DNA of 64,000 nt from Mesorhizobium erdmanii USDA 3471 (GCF_000472705.1 NZ_KI421455.1:1-64000), one strand, 5' to 3'; positions 34,571 through 43,643 are shown, numbered from the stretch's first letter. Numbers and translations: made by a program. Notes: generated by a model not told the origin, from the letters alone.

Positions 34571-35001
34571 GCGCGTGTTGGATCGCGGTCGCATCGGCCG
34601 AGCACGTCCGGCGCGGCCGCAGGGACGGCTTCATGCAGGTCAACCACGGCAAGGCGGCGCCGCTGCGCCGCATCAAGCCCGGCGACGGCATCGTCTATTA
34701 TTCGCCGACTACAATTCTCGGTGAAAAGGATGGCCTGCAGGCCTTCACGGCAATCGGCACCGTGCGGGAAGGCGAACCCTATCAGGGCGATATGGGCGGC
34801 GGCTTCACCCCGTTCCGGCGCGACGTCGACTGGGCACCTGCGCAGGAAGCGCCGATCAAGCCGCTGCTCGAAGAACTGGCCTTCACAGCTGGCAAGTCGA
34901 ACTGGGGATATCAGCTGCGCTTCGGCCTGTTCGAAATCACCGATCACGATTTTCGTCTGATCGCCGACGCGATGGGCGCAGGAATGGAGACGGCGAGTTA
35001 G
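34567..35001 (+). CDS. EVE domain-containing protein
   Basis: 144 aa. The EVE fold is recognisable from [24 protein letters not shown] and [19 protein letters not shown] domains are related to YTH and bind modified bases in DNA or RNA; single-domain forms may be tied to RNA metabolism or defence. It overlaps the VOC gene by 4 bp (ATGA), so it is coupled to the frameshifted gene and its expression may suffer from the break. Its stop lies 1 bp from the convergent cyclodeaminase stop. Confidence 0.88.
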   Translation: MSACWIAVASAEHVRRGRRDGFMQVNHGKAAPLRRIKPGDGIVYYSPTTILGEKDGLQAFTAIGTVREGEPYQGDMGGGFTPFRRDVDWAPAQEAPIKPLLEELAFTAGKSNWGYQLRFGLFEITDHDFRLIADAMGAGMETAS

Positions 35002-35002
35002 A

Positions 35003-35968
35003 CTACGCTTTCAGCGCGTCATAAACGGCAATACCGACGGCGAGGTCCTCGAGTGCCGCGCCGACCGATTTGAACAGCGTGATCTCGTTGGGGCTCTGGC
35101 GGCCTTTCTTCTGGCCGCGCGCCAGTTCGTGCAAATCGGCGACTATGGCGTCCGGCTTCAGCAGGCCGGAGGCCAGCGGCTGGACGATGTCGCCGGCCTC
35201 CTTGGTGGCGCCGGCGCGGGTGTCGACATAGACGCGGCCACGCGTGATCGCGTCATCATCGCTTTCGCGCATCGTTGGTGTAAAGCCGCCGACCAGGTCG
35301 ACATGGGTTCCCGGCCGCAACAGTGCTCCCTTGATCAGTGGCGTCGTGGAGATCGTGGCCGAGGAGACGATGTCGGCGTCGCCAAGCTCGGTATCGAGAT
35401 CGGTCGCGGCGCTGGCCGCGAAACCTTCCGCGCGCAAATCGGCCGCGACCTTCTCGGCGTTTGCCAAGGTGCGGTTCCAGATGCGGATGGTCTTGATCGG
35501 CCGCACCGCGCAATGCGCCTTGGCGAGGAACGGCGCCAGCGCGCCGGCGCCGACCACGAGCAGCCGCGAGGCATCGTCGCGGGCCAGGTAGGACGCCGCC
35601 AGCGCCGACGCGCAGGCGGTGCGCCACTGCGTGAGGCGCTGGCCGTCGATCAGGGCTTCCGGTTCGCCGGTGCTGCCATCGAGCAGGAGATAGAGCCCCA
35701 TCACCGCCGGCTTGCCGATGGCGTTGTTGTCGGGCGAGACGGTGACGATCTTGACGCCGATATGGCCACCGGCCGAGCTGCCGGCGGCGTTGAAATCGGT
35801 CCATGCCGGCATCAGCAGCAAGGTCGAGGCCGCACCATCCGGCCGCTCGACCGCGTGATGATGCCTGACGGGCTGTACGGCGCCGTCACGGAAAGCCGTG
35901 CGCAACGTCTCGACCAATCCGGGGAAGGTCAGCGCATGATCGACCTCGGCGGCCGAAATGGTCAGCAT
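35003..35968 (-). CDS. Ornithine cyclodeaminase / mu-crystallin family protein
   Basis: 321 aa NAD-binding protein. HPLS-like N-terminal block (HHHAVERPDGAASTLLLMPAW), then GLYLLLDGSTGEPEALIDGQRLTQWRTACASALAASYLARDDA-region features, and the Rossmann segment RLLVVGAGALAPFLAKAH (about 132-149). Members include ornithine cyclodeaminase, alanine dehydrogenase and delta-1-pyrroline-2-carboxylate reductase; which applies here is not decidable. It is convergent with the EVE gene (1 bp between stops) and 37 bp downstream of the LapA gene. Confidence 0.88.
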   Translation of the reverse strand: MLTISAAEVDHALTFPGLVETLRTAFRDGAVQPVRHHHAVERPDGAASTLLLMPAWTDFNAAGSSAGGHIGVKIVTVSPDNNAIGKPAVMGLYLLLDGSTGEPEALIDGQRLTQWRTACASALAASYLARDDASRLLVVGAGALAPFLAKAHCAVRPIKTIRIWNRTLANAEKVAADLRAEGFAASAATDLDTELGDADIVSSATISTTPLIKGALLRPGTHVDLVGGFTPTMRESDDDAITRGRVYVDTRAGATKEAGDIVQPLASGLLKPDAIVADLHELARGQKKGRQSPNEITLFKSVGAALEDLAVGIAVYDALKA

Positions 35969-36005
35969 GACAAGCTCCGTGGAAGAAAAGGCGCCGGCCG
36001 GCTCA

Positions 36006-36386
36006 TCAATTGGTCGGCTTTGGCAATGCCGATCCTTGGGCCGATCCTTGGCTCAGTCCCTGAGCTGATCCTTGGGCTGGCCCCTGTGGCGCCGCCGGCG
36101 CGCGGCTGACCGCCTGGCGCAGGTTTTCCGCCTCGACGCCGCGCTGGCGCGCCAGCTTGCGGTAGCGGCCCTGCTTGACCCAGGTCGCCAGGCTGCCGAC
36201 GATCATGCCGATGGCGAGCGCCAGGAACAGGAAAATGAACAGCGGCAAGGTGAGCGTCAGCTTCGGATTGCCGGGATTGAAAGGGTCCAGCGTGAAGGCG
36301 ACGAGTTCGCGGTTGGCGACGGCGAGCGCGATCAGGATGATCGCAAGAGGCACGAAGACCACGATGAGCATGAAACGATTGAGCAT
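36006..36386 (-). CDS. LapA (DUF1049) family membrane protein
   Basis: 126 aa with two membrane spans (about 4-22 and 43-66), the pattern of LapA/YciS proteins, which act with LapB in regulating LPS synthesis in enterobacteria. A C-terminal tail repeats Gly-Ser-Ala-Gln units (GSAQGLSQGSAQGSA), a low-complexity stretch. It is downstream of ihfB by 36 bp; the ihfB-lapA order is common in proteobacteria. Confidence 0.85.
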   Translation of the reverse strand: MLNRFMLIVVFVPLAIILIALAVANRELVAFTLDPFNPGNPKLTLTLPLFIFLFLALAIGMIVGSLATWVKQGRYRKLARQRGVEAENLRQAVSRAPAAPQGPAQGSAQGLSQGSAQGSALPKPTN

Positions 36387-36422
36387 TATGTTTTCCGTCG
36401 GAAGCCGGCGCTGAGACCGCGC

Positions 36423-36707
36423 CTACTTGCCGCCGTTCAGCCTTTCGCGCAGTTCCTTGCCGGTCTTGAAGAACGGCACCCATTTCTCCTCGACCTCGAC
36501 GGATTCTCCGGTGCGCGGGTTGCGGCCGGTGCGGGCGGGTCGGTTTTTCACCGAAAAAGCACCAAAACCGCGCAACTCGACCCGATTGCCTTCGGCAAGG
36601 GCGTCGGTGATCTCGTCGAAGATCGCGCCGACGATGTTTTCGACGTCGCGCAGGAAAAGATGCGGATTGCGCGTGGCAATAATCTGCACAAGTTCGGACT
36701 TGATCAT
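36423..36707 (-). CDS. ihfB: Integration host factor subunit beta
   Basis: 94 aa HU/IHF fold. The DNA-minor-groove arm GRNPRTGE (Pro at 64) and the N-terminal [11 protein letters not shown] are IHF-beta signatures. It heterodimerises with IHF-alpha, bends DNA and assists sigma-54-dependent promoters, which is relevant because rpoN is in the same window. It sits downstream of sppA and upstream of lapA on the same strand, with its own promoter candidate at 36753-36780. Confidence 0.95.
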   Translation of the reverse strand: MIKSELVQIIATRNPHLFLRDVENIVGAIFDEITDALAEGNRVELRGFGAFSVKNRPARTGRNPRTGESVEVEEKWVPFFKTGKELRERLNGGK

Positions 36708-36752
36708 CAGACGTGTCCCCGTGAAAGCAGTGCGGTCAAAATTATGAGGATG

Positions 36753-36780
36753 ATTTTATTGGCTTTTTCAGCTGTCCCAA
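36753..36780 (-). promoter_or_regulatory. ihfB promoter candidate
   Basis: Minus strand: TTGGGA (36780-36775), 16 nt, TAAAAT (36758-36753). It lies 46 bp before the ihfB start. A flanking inverted pair, AGTGCGGT (36729-36736) and ACCGCACT (36781-36788), brackets it. Confidence 0.4.
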
Positions 36781-36787
36781 ACCGCAC

Positions 36788-37744
36788 TCAAGGGTGCCAG
36801 ACGGAAACGAGGCCGTCAAGAAACAAGCGGTCGGCGCCAAGTTCGTGGATGACATCGCCGCTGGAGTCCGGCAGGCCGAGTGCGCTGCCGACCATTTTCA
36901 CCATGGCTTTCGACCACAGGAAGCTGCCGCGCCGGTCGGTGTCCTTCCATTCAACCACCTTGAGCTTGGCGTCGACACCCTTGGTCGCCAGCCAGTCGAT
37001 CGCCTCGGTCTCGCCGCCGACGGCGTCGATCAGCCCGTTGGCGACACCCTGGCGGCCGGTGAAGATCGACCCGTCGGCAAGCGCCAGTGCCTGTTCGCGG
37101 GTCATCTTGCGGCGTTCGGCGACAATGCCGACAAACCAGTCGTAGCTGTCGAGGATAAGCTTGCGGACCATGGCGCGCTCGTCGTCATTGGTCGGCTTGA
37201 AGGGAGAGGGCGAGGCCTTGAGCGGCGAGGATTTCACCTCCTCCAGCTTGACGCCAAGCTTGTCCATCAGGCCGCTGACGTCGGGGTACTGGATCAGCAC
37301 GCCGATCGAGCCGACGATCGAGGTCTTGCGGGCGACGATGTGATCGGCGGCGCTGGCGATCATGTAACCCGCCGACGCGGCGAGCGTGCCGACTTCGGCC
37401 ACGACCGGCTTGTCGGCTGCCACCTTGCGCACTTCCTCATAGATCGATTCACCGCCGACAGTCGTACCGCCGGGTGAATCGATCGCCAGGATCACGCCCT
37501 TCACCTTCGACGACTTGCGGATGTCCTCCAGGCGCTTGATCAGTTCCTCGTCCTCGGTGATCGTGCCTTCGATCCTGACCTTGGCGATATGGTCGACGGA
37601 CGAGCCGCCGAGATCGTCGCGATAGAACCAGGCCGACAGCGCAATCACTCCGAGCGCGACGATGCCGATGGCCGCAACACGCCAGAATGTCAGCTTGCGC
37701 CGCAAGCGGCGGCGGTCGATCAGGTCGTCGGCTCTCAATGCCAT
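36788..37744 (-). CDS. sppA: Signal peptide peptidase SppA
   Basis: 318 aa from MALRADDLIDRR, with GAGG about 7 nt upstream; the frame from 37756 begins with GTG. A single N-terminal membrane anchor (about 20-40) is followed by a ClpP-like serine protease domain. The Ser/Lys dyad is S124 (AASAGYM) and K176, exactly the 52-residue spacing of the short (B. subtilis type) SppA. Cleaved signal peptides are degraded in the membrane. It is upstream of ihfB in the same direction. Confidence 0.93.
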   Translation of the reverse strand: MALRADDLIDRRRLRRKLTFWRVAAIGIVALGVIALSAWFYRDDLGGSSVDHIAKVRIEGTITEDEELIKRLEDIRKSSKVKGVILAIDSPGGTTVGGESIYEEVRKVAADKPVVAEVGTLAASAGYMIASAADHIVARKTSIVGSIGVLIQYPDVSGLMDKLGVKLEEVKSSPLKASPSPFKPTNDDERAMVRKLILDSYDWFVGIVAERRKMTREQALALADGSIFTGRQGVANGLIDAVGGETEAIDWLATKGVDAKLKVVEWKDTDRRGSFLWSKAMVKMVGSALGLPDSSGDVIHELGADRLFLDGLVSVWHP

Positions 37745-38102
37745 GGTCAGCCTCACGGTCGGCGGGAAGAGACGCTTTTAGACCATGATGAACGCATCGG
37801 GAAGCGGTTCCGTCTTGCCGATGGCGCGGCAATCCGCCCGCCGCGATCCCGGCGCTGTCTGTTTTGTGACTGGCCCGCGCAAGGGACGCGAGATAAGGGA
37901 GGAAAGGCGGCGATGAAAAAACGGCGCAGGCGTGCCCATTTCTGCTATGAAGTACCGGTTGTTGTGCCGACCTCGTTTTCGTTTGTTCAACCACAGTTGT
38001 CACATTTTTGCGGTTTTCGTGGGCTTGTGCTTGCCTGAAGGCACCGGCCCCCCACCTATAGGCGGTGCTTCCTGGCGGGCAGGGGGCTAGAAGAAAGCAG
38101 TC
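37745..38102. other. 358-bp divergent intergenic region
   Basis: It must hold the promoters of sppA (minus) and lptC (plus); neither could be fixed. No gene is supported. A hairpin at 38038-38070 (arms AAGGCACCG and CGGTGCTT with one bulge) carries a C-rich loop (CCCCCCACCT), 33 bp before the lptC start. Confidence 0.5.
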
Positions 38103-38816
38103 ATGTTAGCGCGATCCAATGAACCGACCAGCCCGGAGACGGAGTTGGCTCCCCCGGCGGATGGCTGGACGCGGGGCGAAGCGTTCGACCGTGCCCAGCG
38201 CCATTCGCGCCGCGTGCGCGTGCTCAAATTCGCCGTGCCGCTGGCCGCGGCGCTGATCGCAGTCGCCTTCCCGGTCTATTCCTATCTGGCCGCACCCGTC
38301 TCCGTGGCGGTGCAGTCGGAAGGCACCGCCTTTTCCAACGGCAAGCTGGTGATGGCCAACCCCAAGCTCAACGGGTTCACCAAGCAGAAGCAGCCCTATT
38401 CGATGACCGCCCTGCGGGCGATACAGGATGTCAGCACGCAAGGCATCATCGAACTCGAAGGGATAGATGCCAAGGTGCCGGTCGGGCCGGACAATGTCGC
38501 TGCGATCAAGGCCTCGCGCGGTACCTATGATCGCAACGGCAATACGATGAAAATGACCAGCGACGTCATCATCACCACGACCGACGGCATGCAAGCCAAG
38601 TTCAAATCGGTCTTCCTCGACATGGGCAAAGGCACTATGAAGACGGATGATCCCGTCGATGTCAGCCGTGGCGGGTCACAGATCACTGCGAATTCCCTGA
38701 CGGTCCAGGACAATGGCAAGGTCCTGGTGTTCGAGAACAGGGTGCGCGTCAACATCGATCCTGCCGCTCTGAAGGCGGCTGAGGCAGAGGGCAAAGAAGC
38801 GAATGTGGCTCAATAG
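38103..38816 (+). CDS. lptC: LPS export protein LptC
   Basis: 237 aa. A short basic cytosolic segment leads to one membrane span (about 41-63). The periplasmic beta-jellyroll contains FSNGKLVMANPKLNGFT and ALRAIQDVSTQG. It passes LPS from LptBFG to LptA. AAGAAAGC precedes the ATG. It overlaps lptA by 14 bp, consistent with one lptCAB operon that runs on to rpoN. Its length is longer than E. coli LptC (191 aa), as usual in rhizobia. Confidence 0.9.
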   Translation: MLARSNEPTSPETELAPPADGWTRGEAFDRAQRHSRRVRVLKFAVPLAAALIAVAFPVYSYLAAPVSVAVQSEGTAFSNGKLVMANPKLNGFTKQKQPYSMTALRAIQDVSTQGIIELEGIDAKVPVGPDNVAAIKASRGTYDRNGNTMKMTSDVIITTTDGMQAKFKSVFLDMGKGTMKTDDPVDVSRGGSQITANSLTVQDNGKVLVFENRVRVNIDPAALKAAEAEGKEANVAQ

Positions 38817-39408
38817 TTCGACACGGCTTGCGGCCGCAACTTCGGCGTTGCTTCTGCTGGGCCTTGCGCCGTCGCTGGCGCAGTCCGGCGCCACCAGTCA
38901 GGTGTCGGGCCTCAAACTGGCGGGCGACAAGCCGATCCAGATCGAAAGCGACAAGCTGGAAGTCCGGCAGGCGGAAAATGTCGCCATCTTCACGGGCAAT
39001 GTCACCGTCGTCCAGGGACCGACGCTGATGAAGGCCGGCAAGATGATGGTCTACTACATCAAGGATCCGAATGCGGCGGCCAAGGGCACGGAAGCTGCCG
39101 GCGCGGCGATGACCGGCTCGGCCAACATCGACCATCTGGAGATCTCCGACAAGGTCTACATCAAGTCGGATCAGCAGGTAGCTACCGGTGATCAAGGAAG
39201 CTTCGACATGAAGAGCCAGGTGCTGGTGCTTTCAGGCAAGAAGGTCGTCCTTTCGCAAAACGACAACGTCCTGGTCGGCTGCAAGCTGACCGTCCAGATG
39301 AAAAGCGGGCTGGCCCAGGTTGATCCATGCGCCGGGCAGCGCGTCCAGATGTCGATCACGCCGCCGCCGAAATCGGATGCGCCGAAATCGGGAGCGACGA
39401 ACCCCTGA
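38803..39408 (+). CDS. lptA: LPS export periplasmic protein LptA
   Basis: 201 aa. Sec signal peptide 1-26 ([19 protein letters not shown]). The OstA domain follows with [20 protein letters not shown] and GNVTVVQG, the standard LptA start. It forms the periplasmic bridge carrying LPS to the outer membrane. The C-terminal 20 residues are Pro/Lys-rich ([12 protein letters not shown]). It overlaps lptC by 14 bp and lptB by 1 bp. Confidence 0.93.
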   Translation: MWLNSSTRLAAATSALLLLGLAPSLAQSGATSQVSGLKLAGDKPIQIESDKLEVRQAENVAIFTGNVTVVQGPTLMKAGKMMVYYIKDPNAAAKGTEAAGAAMTGSANIDHLEISDKVYIKSDQQVATGDQGSFDMKSQVLVLSGKKVVLSQNDNVLVGCKLTVQMKSGLAQVDPCAGQRVQMSITPPPKSDAPKSGATNP

Positions 39409-40226
39409 TGGCCAGCCTGTCATCGCTGACGGCGCGTCTTCCGGGACGAGCCGCGGCTAAGGTTTCGGCTCCGGCCACGATCAACGTCGACAAGGCGAAG
39501 TTCAAGGGAACCTTGATCGCCAAGGGCCTGACCAAGAGCTACAAGGGCCGCAAGGTGGTCAGTGGCGTCACGCTGGGCGTGCGTGCCGGCGAAGCCGTCG
39601 GGCTGCTCGGCCCCAACGGTGCCGGCAAGACGACCTGTTTCTACATGGTCACCGGCCTGGTGCCGGTGGATGAAGGCACGATCGAGATCGACGGCTTCGA
39701 CGTCACCTCGATGCCGATGTACCGCCGTGCGCGTCTCGGCATCGGCTACCTGCCGCAAGAGGCGTCGATCTTTCGCGGCCTCAATGTCGAGCAGAATATC
39801 CGCGCGGTGCTCGAAGTGGTCGAACAGGACCGCAAGGCGCGCGAGCGCAGTCTCGACGAACTGCTCGAGGAATTCCACATCAGCCATCTGCGCAAGGCGC
39901 CATCCATGTCGCTCTCCGGCGGCGAGCGGCGGCGCCTGGAAATCGCGCGCGCGCTGGCGACTCGCCCGGCCTACATGCTGCTCGACGAGCCTTTCGCCGG
40001 CATCGATCCGATTGCGGTCGCCGATATCCAGCAGCTAGTTCGTCACCTGACGGCGCGCGGGATCGGTGTCCTCATCACCGACCACAATGTGCGCGAGACG
40101 CTCGGGCTGATCGACCGCGCCTACATCATCCATGCCGGTCAGGTGCTGACCCATGGCCGCGCCGACGAAGTGGTGGCAAATCCAGATGTGCGGCGTCTTT
40201 ACCTCGGCGAGGGTTTTACGCTCTGA
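39408..40226 (+). CDS. lptB: LPS export ABC transporter ATP-binding protein LptB
   Basis: 272 aa; the ATG overlaps the lptA TGA by one base, which selects this start over the longer frame at 39327. Walker [10 protein letters not shown] (68-76), Q loop in YLPQEASIF, signature LSGGERRR and Walker [14 protein letters not shown] are all intact. An N-terminal extension of about 30 residues relative to E. coli LptB is present. It energises LPS extraction with LptFG. The LYLGEGFTL terminus matches the family. Confidence 0.96.
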   Translation: MASLSSLTARLPGRAAAKVSAPATINVDKAKFKGTLIAKGLTKSYKGRKVVSGVTLGVRAGEAVGLLGPNGAGKTTCFYMVTGLVPVDEGTIEIDGFDVTSMPMYRRARLGIGYLPQEASIFRGLNVEQNIRAVLEVVEQDRKARERSLDELLEEFHISHLRKAPSMSLSGGERRRLEIARALATRPAYMLLDEPFAGIDPIAVADIQQLVRHLTARGIGVLITDHNVRETLGLIDRAYIIHAGQVLTHGRADEVVANPDVRRLYLGEGFTL

Positions 40227-40362
40227 CTTTTCCATGCAATCGCGGACGGCGGGACCGCTTCCGGGATTTTGCCCTGGGCGTGAAATTTGTTTCCTGACAC
40301 GATTTTTTGGGTGTGACGGCCTGATTTTCGGCGATTTTGCTCCGGGATAACGCTCCGGTAAG

Positions 40363-40413
40363 CGGCTTTTGCTAGGCTTTGCCTTGACAAGCAAAAGCCG
40401 GGCCAGTTTCTAT
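40363..40413 (+). promoter_or_regulatory. rpoN promoter candidate with palindrome around the -35
   Basis: CGGCTTTTGCT (40363-40373) and AGCAAAAGCCG (40390-40400) are perfect 11-bp inverted arms. The 16-nt loop ends in TTGACA (40384-40389); TTCTAT (40408-40413) follows after 18 nt as a -10. The rpoN start is 64 bp further. Confidence 0.5.
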
Positions 40414-40476
40414 GGCCAGCCGCGAAATTCATTTGCGGCAAGTCCGGACGCTAGAGGAGGCGTTTGAAACCGAACC

Positions 40477-42003
40477 ATGGCGTTGGCGGCGAAACTACAA
40501 CTCCGACAGTCGCAGTCGCTGGTGATGACGCCGCAGCTGATGCAGTCGATTCGGCTGCTGCAGTTCACCCATGTCGAGCTCGAGCACTTCATCGACGAGG
40601 AGATCGAGCGCAACCCGCTTCTGGAGCGCGCCGAGCCGCAGGACGACGCCGCCAGCGACCAGGCGCAGAAGACCGAGGCGGAGCCGCAGGCGGCGGCCGA
40701 TGGCGACTGGTTCGAGAACGAGGCGGGATGGAGCGCAGAGGCGATCTCGGAAAAACTCGATACGTCGCTTGAGAACCTGTTTCCCGATGATCCCGGCACC
40801 AGCGAGCGGCTCGGACCCGACCTGACGGCGCAATGGAAATCGGCTTCCGGCAATGGCGGCGGCTCCTCGTCCGAGGGGCTTGACGCCGGTGACATGGCAG
40901 CGGGCGCCATCACCTTGCGCGACCATGTCGGCGAGCAGGTCGCACTTGCCTTCGCCGAACCGGTGGCGCGGCTGATCGCCGCCGACCTTGCCGACGGGCT
41001 CGACGAGGCCGGTTATCTGCGCGCGGACCCGGCCGAGGTCGCAGCAAGGCTTGGCACCGACGCTGCCACCGTGGCCAAGGTGCTGGCGGTGTGCCAGACG
41101 TTCGAGCCGGCCGGCCTGTTCGCCCGCGACCTTGCCGAGTGCCTGTCACTGCAGCTTGCGGCGCGCGATCGCCTCGATCCGGCGATGAAGGCCCTGGTCG
41201 CCAATCTCGAACTCCTGGCGCGGCGCGATTTCCAGACGCTGAAGCGGATTTGCGGCGTCGACGAGGAGGATCTGCTCGACATGCTGGCTGAGATCCGGGC
41301 ACTCGATCCGCGTCCGGGCATGGCGTTTTCGGGCGGCGTCAGCGACGCCATCGTTGCCGATGTCGAGGTGCGCGCGGCCAATGACGGCAGCTGGACCGTC
41401 GAACTCAACGCCGAAACGCTGCCGCGCGTGCTGGTCGACCATATCTATTTCGCCCAGGTCTCGCCGCACGCTAAGAATCAGGCGGAAAAGGATTTCCTGG
41501 CCGAGTGCCTGCAAAACGCCAACTGGCTGACGCGCAGCCTCGACCAGCGGGCAAAGACCATCCTCAAAGTGGCCTCGGAAATCGTGCGCCAGCAGGATGC
41601 GTTCCTGGTCCATGGCGTGCGCCATCTGAAGCCGCTCAACCTGCGCACGGTGGCCGACGCCATCGGCATGCACGAATCGACCGTCAGCCGCGTCACCGCC
41701 AACAAATACATACTGACCCCGCGCGGCGTGTTCGAACTGCGCTATTTCTTCACAGCCTCGATCGCCGCGTCGGGCGGCGGCGACGCGCATTCCTCGGAAG
41801 CGGTGCGCGACCGCATCAAGCAGTTGATCGACGAGGAGAAACCCGTCGATGTCCTTTCCGACGACGCGATCGTCGATATGCTCAAGGAGAGCGGCGTCGA
41901 TATCGCCCGGCGCACGGTCGCCAAGTACCGGGAAGGCATGAATATTCCGTCTTCCGTGCAGCGCCGGCGCGAAAAGCGGGCGCTTGCCAGCGCCGGTCGT
42001 TAA
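40477..42003 (+). CDS. rpoN: RNA polymerase sigma-54 factor
   Basis: 508 aa. Region I is Gln/Leu-rich (LRQSQSLVMTPQLMQSIRLLQF, residues 8-29). The acidic region II follows (about 50-130). The core-binding domain contains RPGMAFSGGVSD, and the HTH and RpoN box ARRTVAKYREGMNIPSS (about residues 473-489) recognise the -24 element. It directs nitrogen, dicarboxylate and other sigma-54 genes and requires AAA+ activators. The lpt-rpoN-hpf-ptsN order is conserved in proteobacteria. Confidence 0.97.
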   Translation: MALAAKLQLRQSQSLVMTPQLMQSIRLLQFTHVELEHFIDEEIERNPLLERAEPQDDAASDQAQKTEAEPQAAADGDWFENEAGWSAEAISEKLDTSLENLFPDDPGTSERLGPDLTAQWKSASGNGGGSSSEGLDAGDMAAGAITLRDHVGEQVALAFAEPVARLIAADLADGLDEAGYLRADPAEVAARLGTDAATVAKVLAVCQTFEPAGLFARDLAECLSLQLAARDRLDPAMKALVANLELLARRDFQTLKRICGVDEEDLLDMLAEIRALDPRPGMAFSGGVSDAIVADVEVRAANDGSWTVELNAETLPRVLVDHIYFAQVSPHAKNQAEKDFLAECLQNANWLTRSLDQRAKTILKVASEIVRQQDAFLVHGVRHLKPLNLRTVADAIGMHESTVSRVTANKYILTPRGVFELRYFFTASIAASGGGDAHSSEAVRDRIKQLIDEEKPVDVLSDDAIVDMLKESGVDIARRTVAKYREGMNIPSSVQRRREKRALASAGR

Positions 42004-42004
42004 A

Positions 42005-42102
42005 GCAATTCCGGCGAAGTGTGAGGCGGTTTTCCAGAAGGAATTGCGTCAAGACAAAGAGATGGAGCGGTTCAACGTTTCCCTGAAACGATGAACTGCT
42101 CC
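42005..42102. repeat. compound palindromic element after rpoN (copy C plus a second hairpin)
   Basis: The first module (42005-42047) is the short palindrome with GCAATTCC and GGAATTGC ends in reverse orientation relative to copy B. A 16-bp linker follows. The second module has arms GGAGCGGTTCA (42064-42074) and TGAACTGCTCC (42092-42102, 10 of 11 matching), with an inner GTTTC/GAAAC stem. The remaining 267 bp to hpf hold no gene. Confidence 0.75.
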
Positions 42103-42369
42103 AGGCCTCGGGCATTTCCACAGCTTTCGAGCTTCATTGACAAGCCGCGGGGAAGTGTCTAGAAGCCCGCCCGCATGAGACGGGCCCGATGCCCGCTAGC
42201 GGATGGTCCGTCACGACAATGGCCTCGGGACGGTCAAAAAGGCGGCTTGCGATCAACCGGAAAGTTCGGATTTAAATCGGCGCGAGTGACGCCGCAAAGC
42301 TTGTGCGCACGGATCACGAGTATAAACTCAGGCCAGTTTGAAGCCTGAGCAAGGAAGGTCAGTTTTCAG

Positions 42370-42954
42370 ATGAATCTGCGCATATCGGGAAAACACATGG
42401 ATATCGGCGATGCGTTCCGCACACGCATCAACGATCGTGTCGGCGAAGCGATCGGCAAATATTTCGATCGCGGCTTTGCGGGACACGTCACCGTCATCAA
42501 ATCGGGCTCGCGCTACCAGGCGGATTGCATGATCCGGCTGGATTCCGGCGCCTCGCTGCAGGCCACCGGCGATGCCCAGGACCCAACCTTGGCCTTCGAG
42601 GCCGCGGCCGATCGGCTGGAGACCCGGCTCCGGCGTTACAAGCGCCGTCTCAAATCGCACAACTCCGGCAATGCCAACGGCGATCTGACCGACATCGCCT
42701 ATACGGTGATGGCGCCGCTTGCCGATGACGACGAGGATATCCCGGAGGATTTCGCACCGGCCATCGTCGCCGAATCAACCATGACGCTGAAGACCATGTC
42801 GGTGGCCTCGGCGGTAATCGAGCTCGATAACAAGGACAGCCCGGTGTTCGTTTTCCGCAACGCCGGAACCGACCATCTCAATATCGTCTATCGCCGGCCC
42901 GACGGAAACATTGGCTGGATCGACCCGTCCACGACCAAGGTCGCACAAGCGTGA
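42370..42954 (+). CDS. hpf: Ribosome hibernation promoting factor, long form
   Basis: 194 aa. The N-terminal S30AE domain (1-105) has ISGKHMDIGDAFRTRINDRV and LETRLRRYKRRLKSH. The C-terminal dimerisation domain (about 135-190) has FVFRNAGTDHLNIVYRRPDGNIGWIDP. The long form dimerises 70S ribosomes to 100S particles in stationary phase. In the rpoN cluster it is often sensitive to sigma-54 or stress control; no clear promoter was found in the 366-bp gap upstream. A tandem repeat begins in its last codons. Confidence 0.95.
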   Translation: MNLRISGKHMDIGDAFRTRINDRVGEAIGKYFDRGFAGHVTVIKSGSRYQADCMIRLDSGASLQATGDAQDPTLAFEAAADRLETRLRRYKRRLKSHNSGNANGDLTDIAYTVMAPLADDDEDIPEDFAPAIVAESTMTLKTMSVASAVIELDNKDSPVFVFRNAGTDHLNIVYRRPDGNIGWIDPSTTKVAQA

Positions 42955-42994
42955 CGACCAAGGTCGCACAGGTGACGACCGAGATCGCACAGGG
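42931..42994. repeat. three imperfect 20-23-bp tandem repeats across the hpf stop
   Basis: Units start with ACGACC at 42931, 42954 and 42975 and share ACGACCAAGGTCGCACA; the third has two changes (ACGACCGAGATCGCACA). The first unit encodes the last residues of Hpf. Confidence 0.8.
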
Positions 42995-43056
42995 ATAAAG
43001 CCAGCCGCACGAGGGGTGGGGACTGGTGACGGCAGGCGAACAAGGGATTTTCAAGC

Positions 43057-43521
43057 ATGGATCTGAGCGATCTTATCAGCGTTCCGGCGATTTTGCCGGC
43101 GTTGAAGGCGAACTCCAAGAAGCAGCTTCTGCAATTGCTGTCCGAACGGGCAGCGGCGATTTCGGGCATTCCGGAGAGGGAAGTGTTCGACACCATCCTG
43201 CAGCGTGAACGGTTGGGCTCGACCGGTGTCGGCAACGGCATTGCCATTCCGCATGGCAAGCTCGCCGGCGTGAAGCGCATCGCCGGCGTTTTCGCCCGGC
43301 TGGAAACGCCGGTCGATTTCGAGTCGCTGGATGACCAGCCTGTCGACCTGGTGTTTCTGCTGCTGGCGCCGGAAGGGGCGGGCGCCGATCATCTGAAGGC
43401 CCTGTCGCGCATTGCCCGCGTGCTGCGCGACGCCGACACGGTGGCCAAGGTCAGGGGCACGCGCGACGCCGCTGCGATCCACGCGCTGTTGTCGGATACC
43501 CAGGCCTCGCACGCGGCCTGA
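43057..43521 (+). CDS. ptsN: PTS IIA-like nitrogen-regulatory protein PtsN
   Basis: 154 aa EIIA-Ntr. The phosphorylated His is H66 in GNGIAIPHGKL; downstream FLLLAPEGAGADHLKALSRIARV is the standard signature. In the Ntr-type PTS it controls potassium transport and central regulators by its phosphorylation state. In rhizobia lacking sugar PTS this is regulatory only. The preceding GAACAAGG provides a weak ribosome-binding site. A good terminator follows. Confidence 0.95.
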   Translation: MDLSDLISVPAILPALKANSKKQLLQLLSERAAAISGIPEREVFDTILQRERLGSTGVGNGIAIPHGKLAGVKRIAGVFARLETPVDFESLDDQPVDLVFLLLAPEGAGADHLKALSRIARVLRDADTVAKVRGTRDAAAIHALLSDTQASHAA

Positions 43522-43546
43522 CGCCATTTTTGAGTGTGACCGCCAA

Positions 43547-43575
43547 GGGCCGCCTCAAGCGGCCCTTTTTGTTTT
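43547..43575 (+). terminator. Rho-independent terminator of the lpt-rpoN-ptsN block
   Basis: GGGCCGC (43547-43553) pairs with GCGGCCC (43559-43565), followed by TTTTTGTTTT. Confidence 0.85.
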
Positions 43576-43597
43576 AGCCAACCGATCGCCTCTCGAC

Positions 43598-43641
43598 GGA
43601 ATCCCGCAGGGAAAGCGCGAGGTGCTTTTCGCCGGAAAAGG
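43598..43641. repeat. fragment of the rhizobial palindrome family (copy E)
   Basis: GGAATCCC followed by GGGAAAGCGCGAGGTGC matches the left half of copies A and D (6697 and 52935); the right half is missing. It lies between ptsN and the DUF1150 gene. Confidence 0.5.
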
Positions 43642-43643
43642 TC

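Noticed and set aside
36072-37145. 357-codon plus-strand open frame across lapA, ihfB and sppA
   Set aside because: Antisense to three well supported genes.
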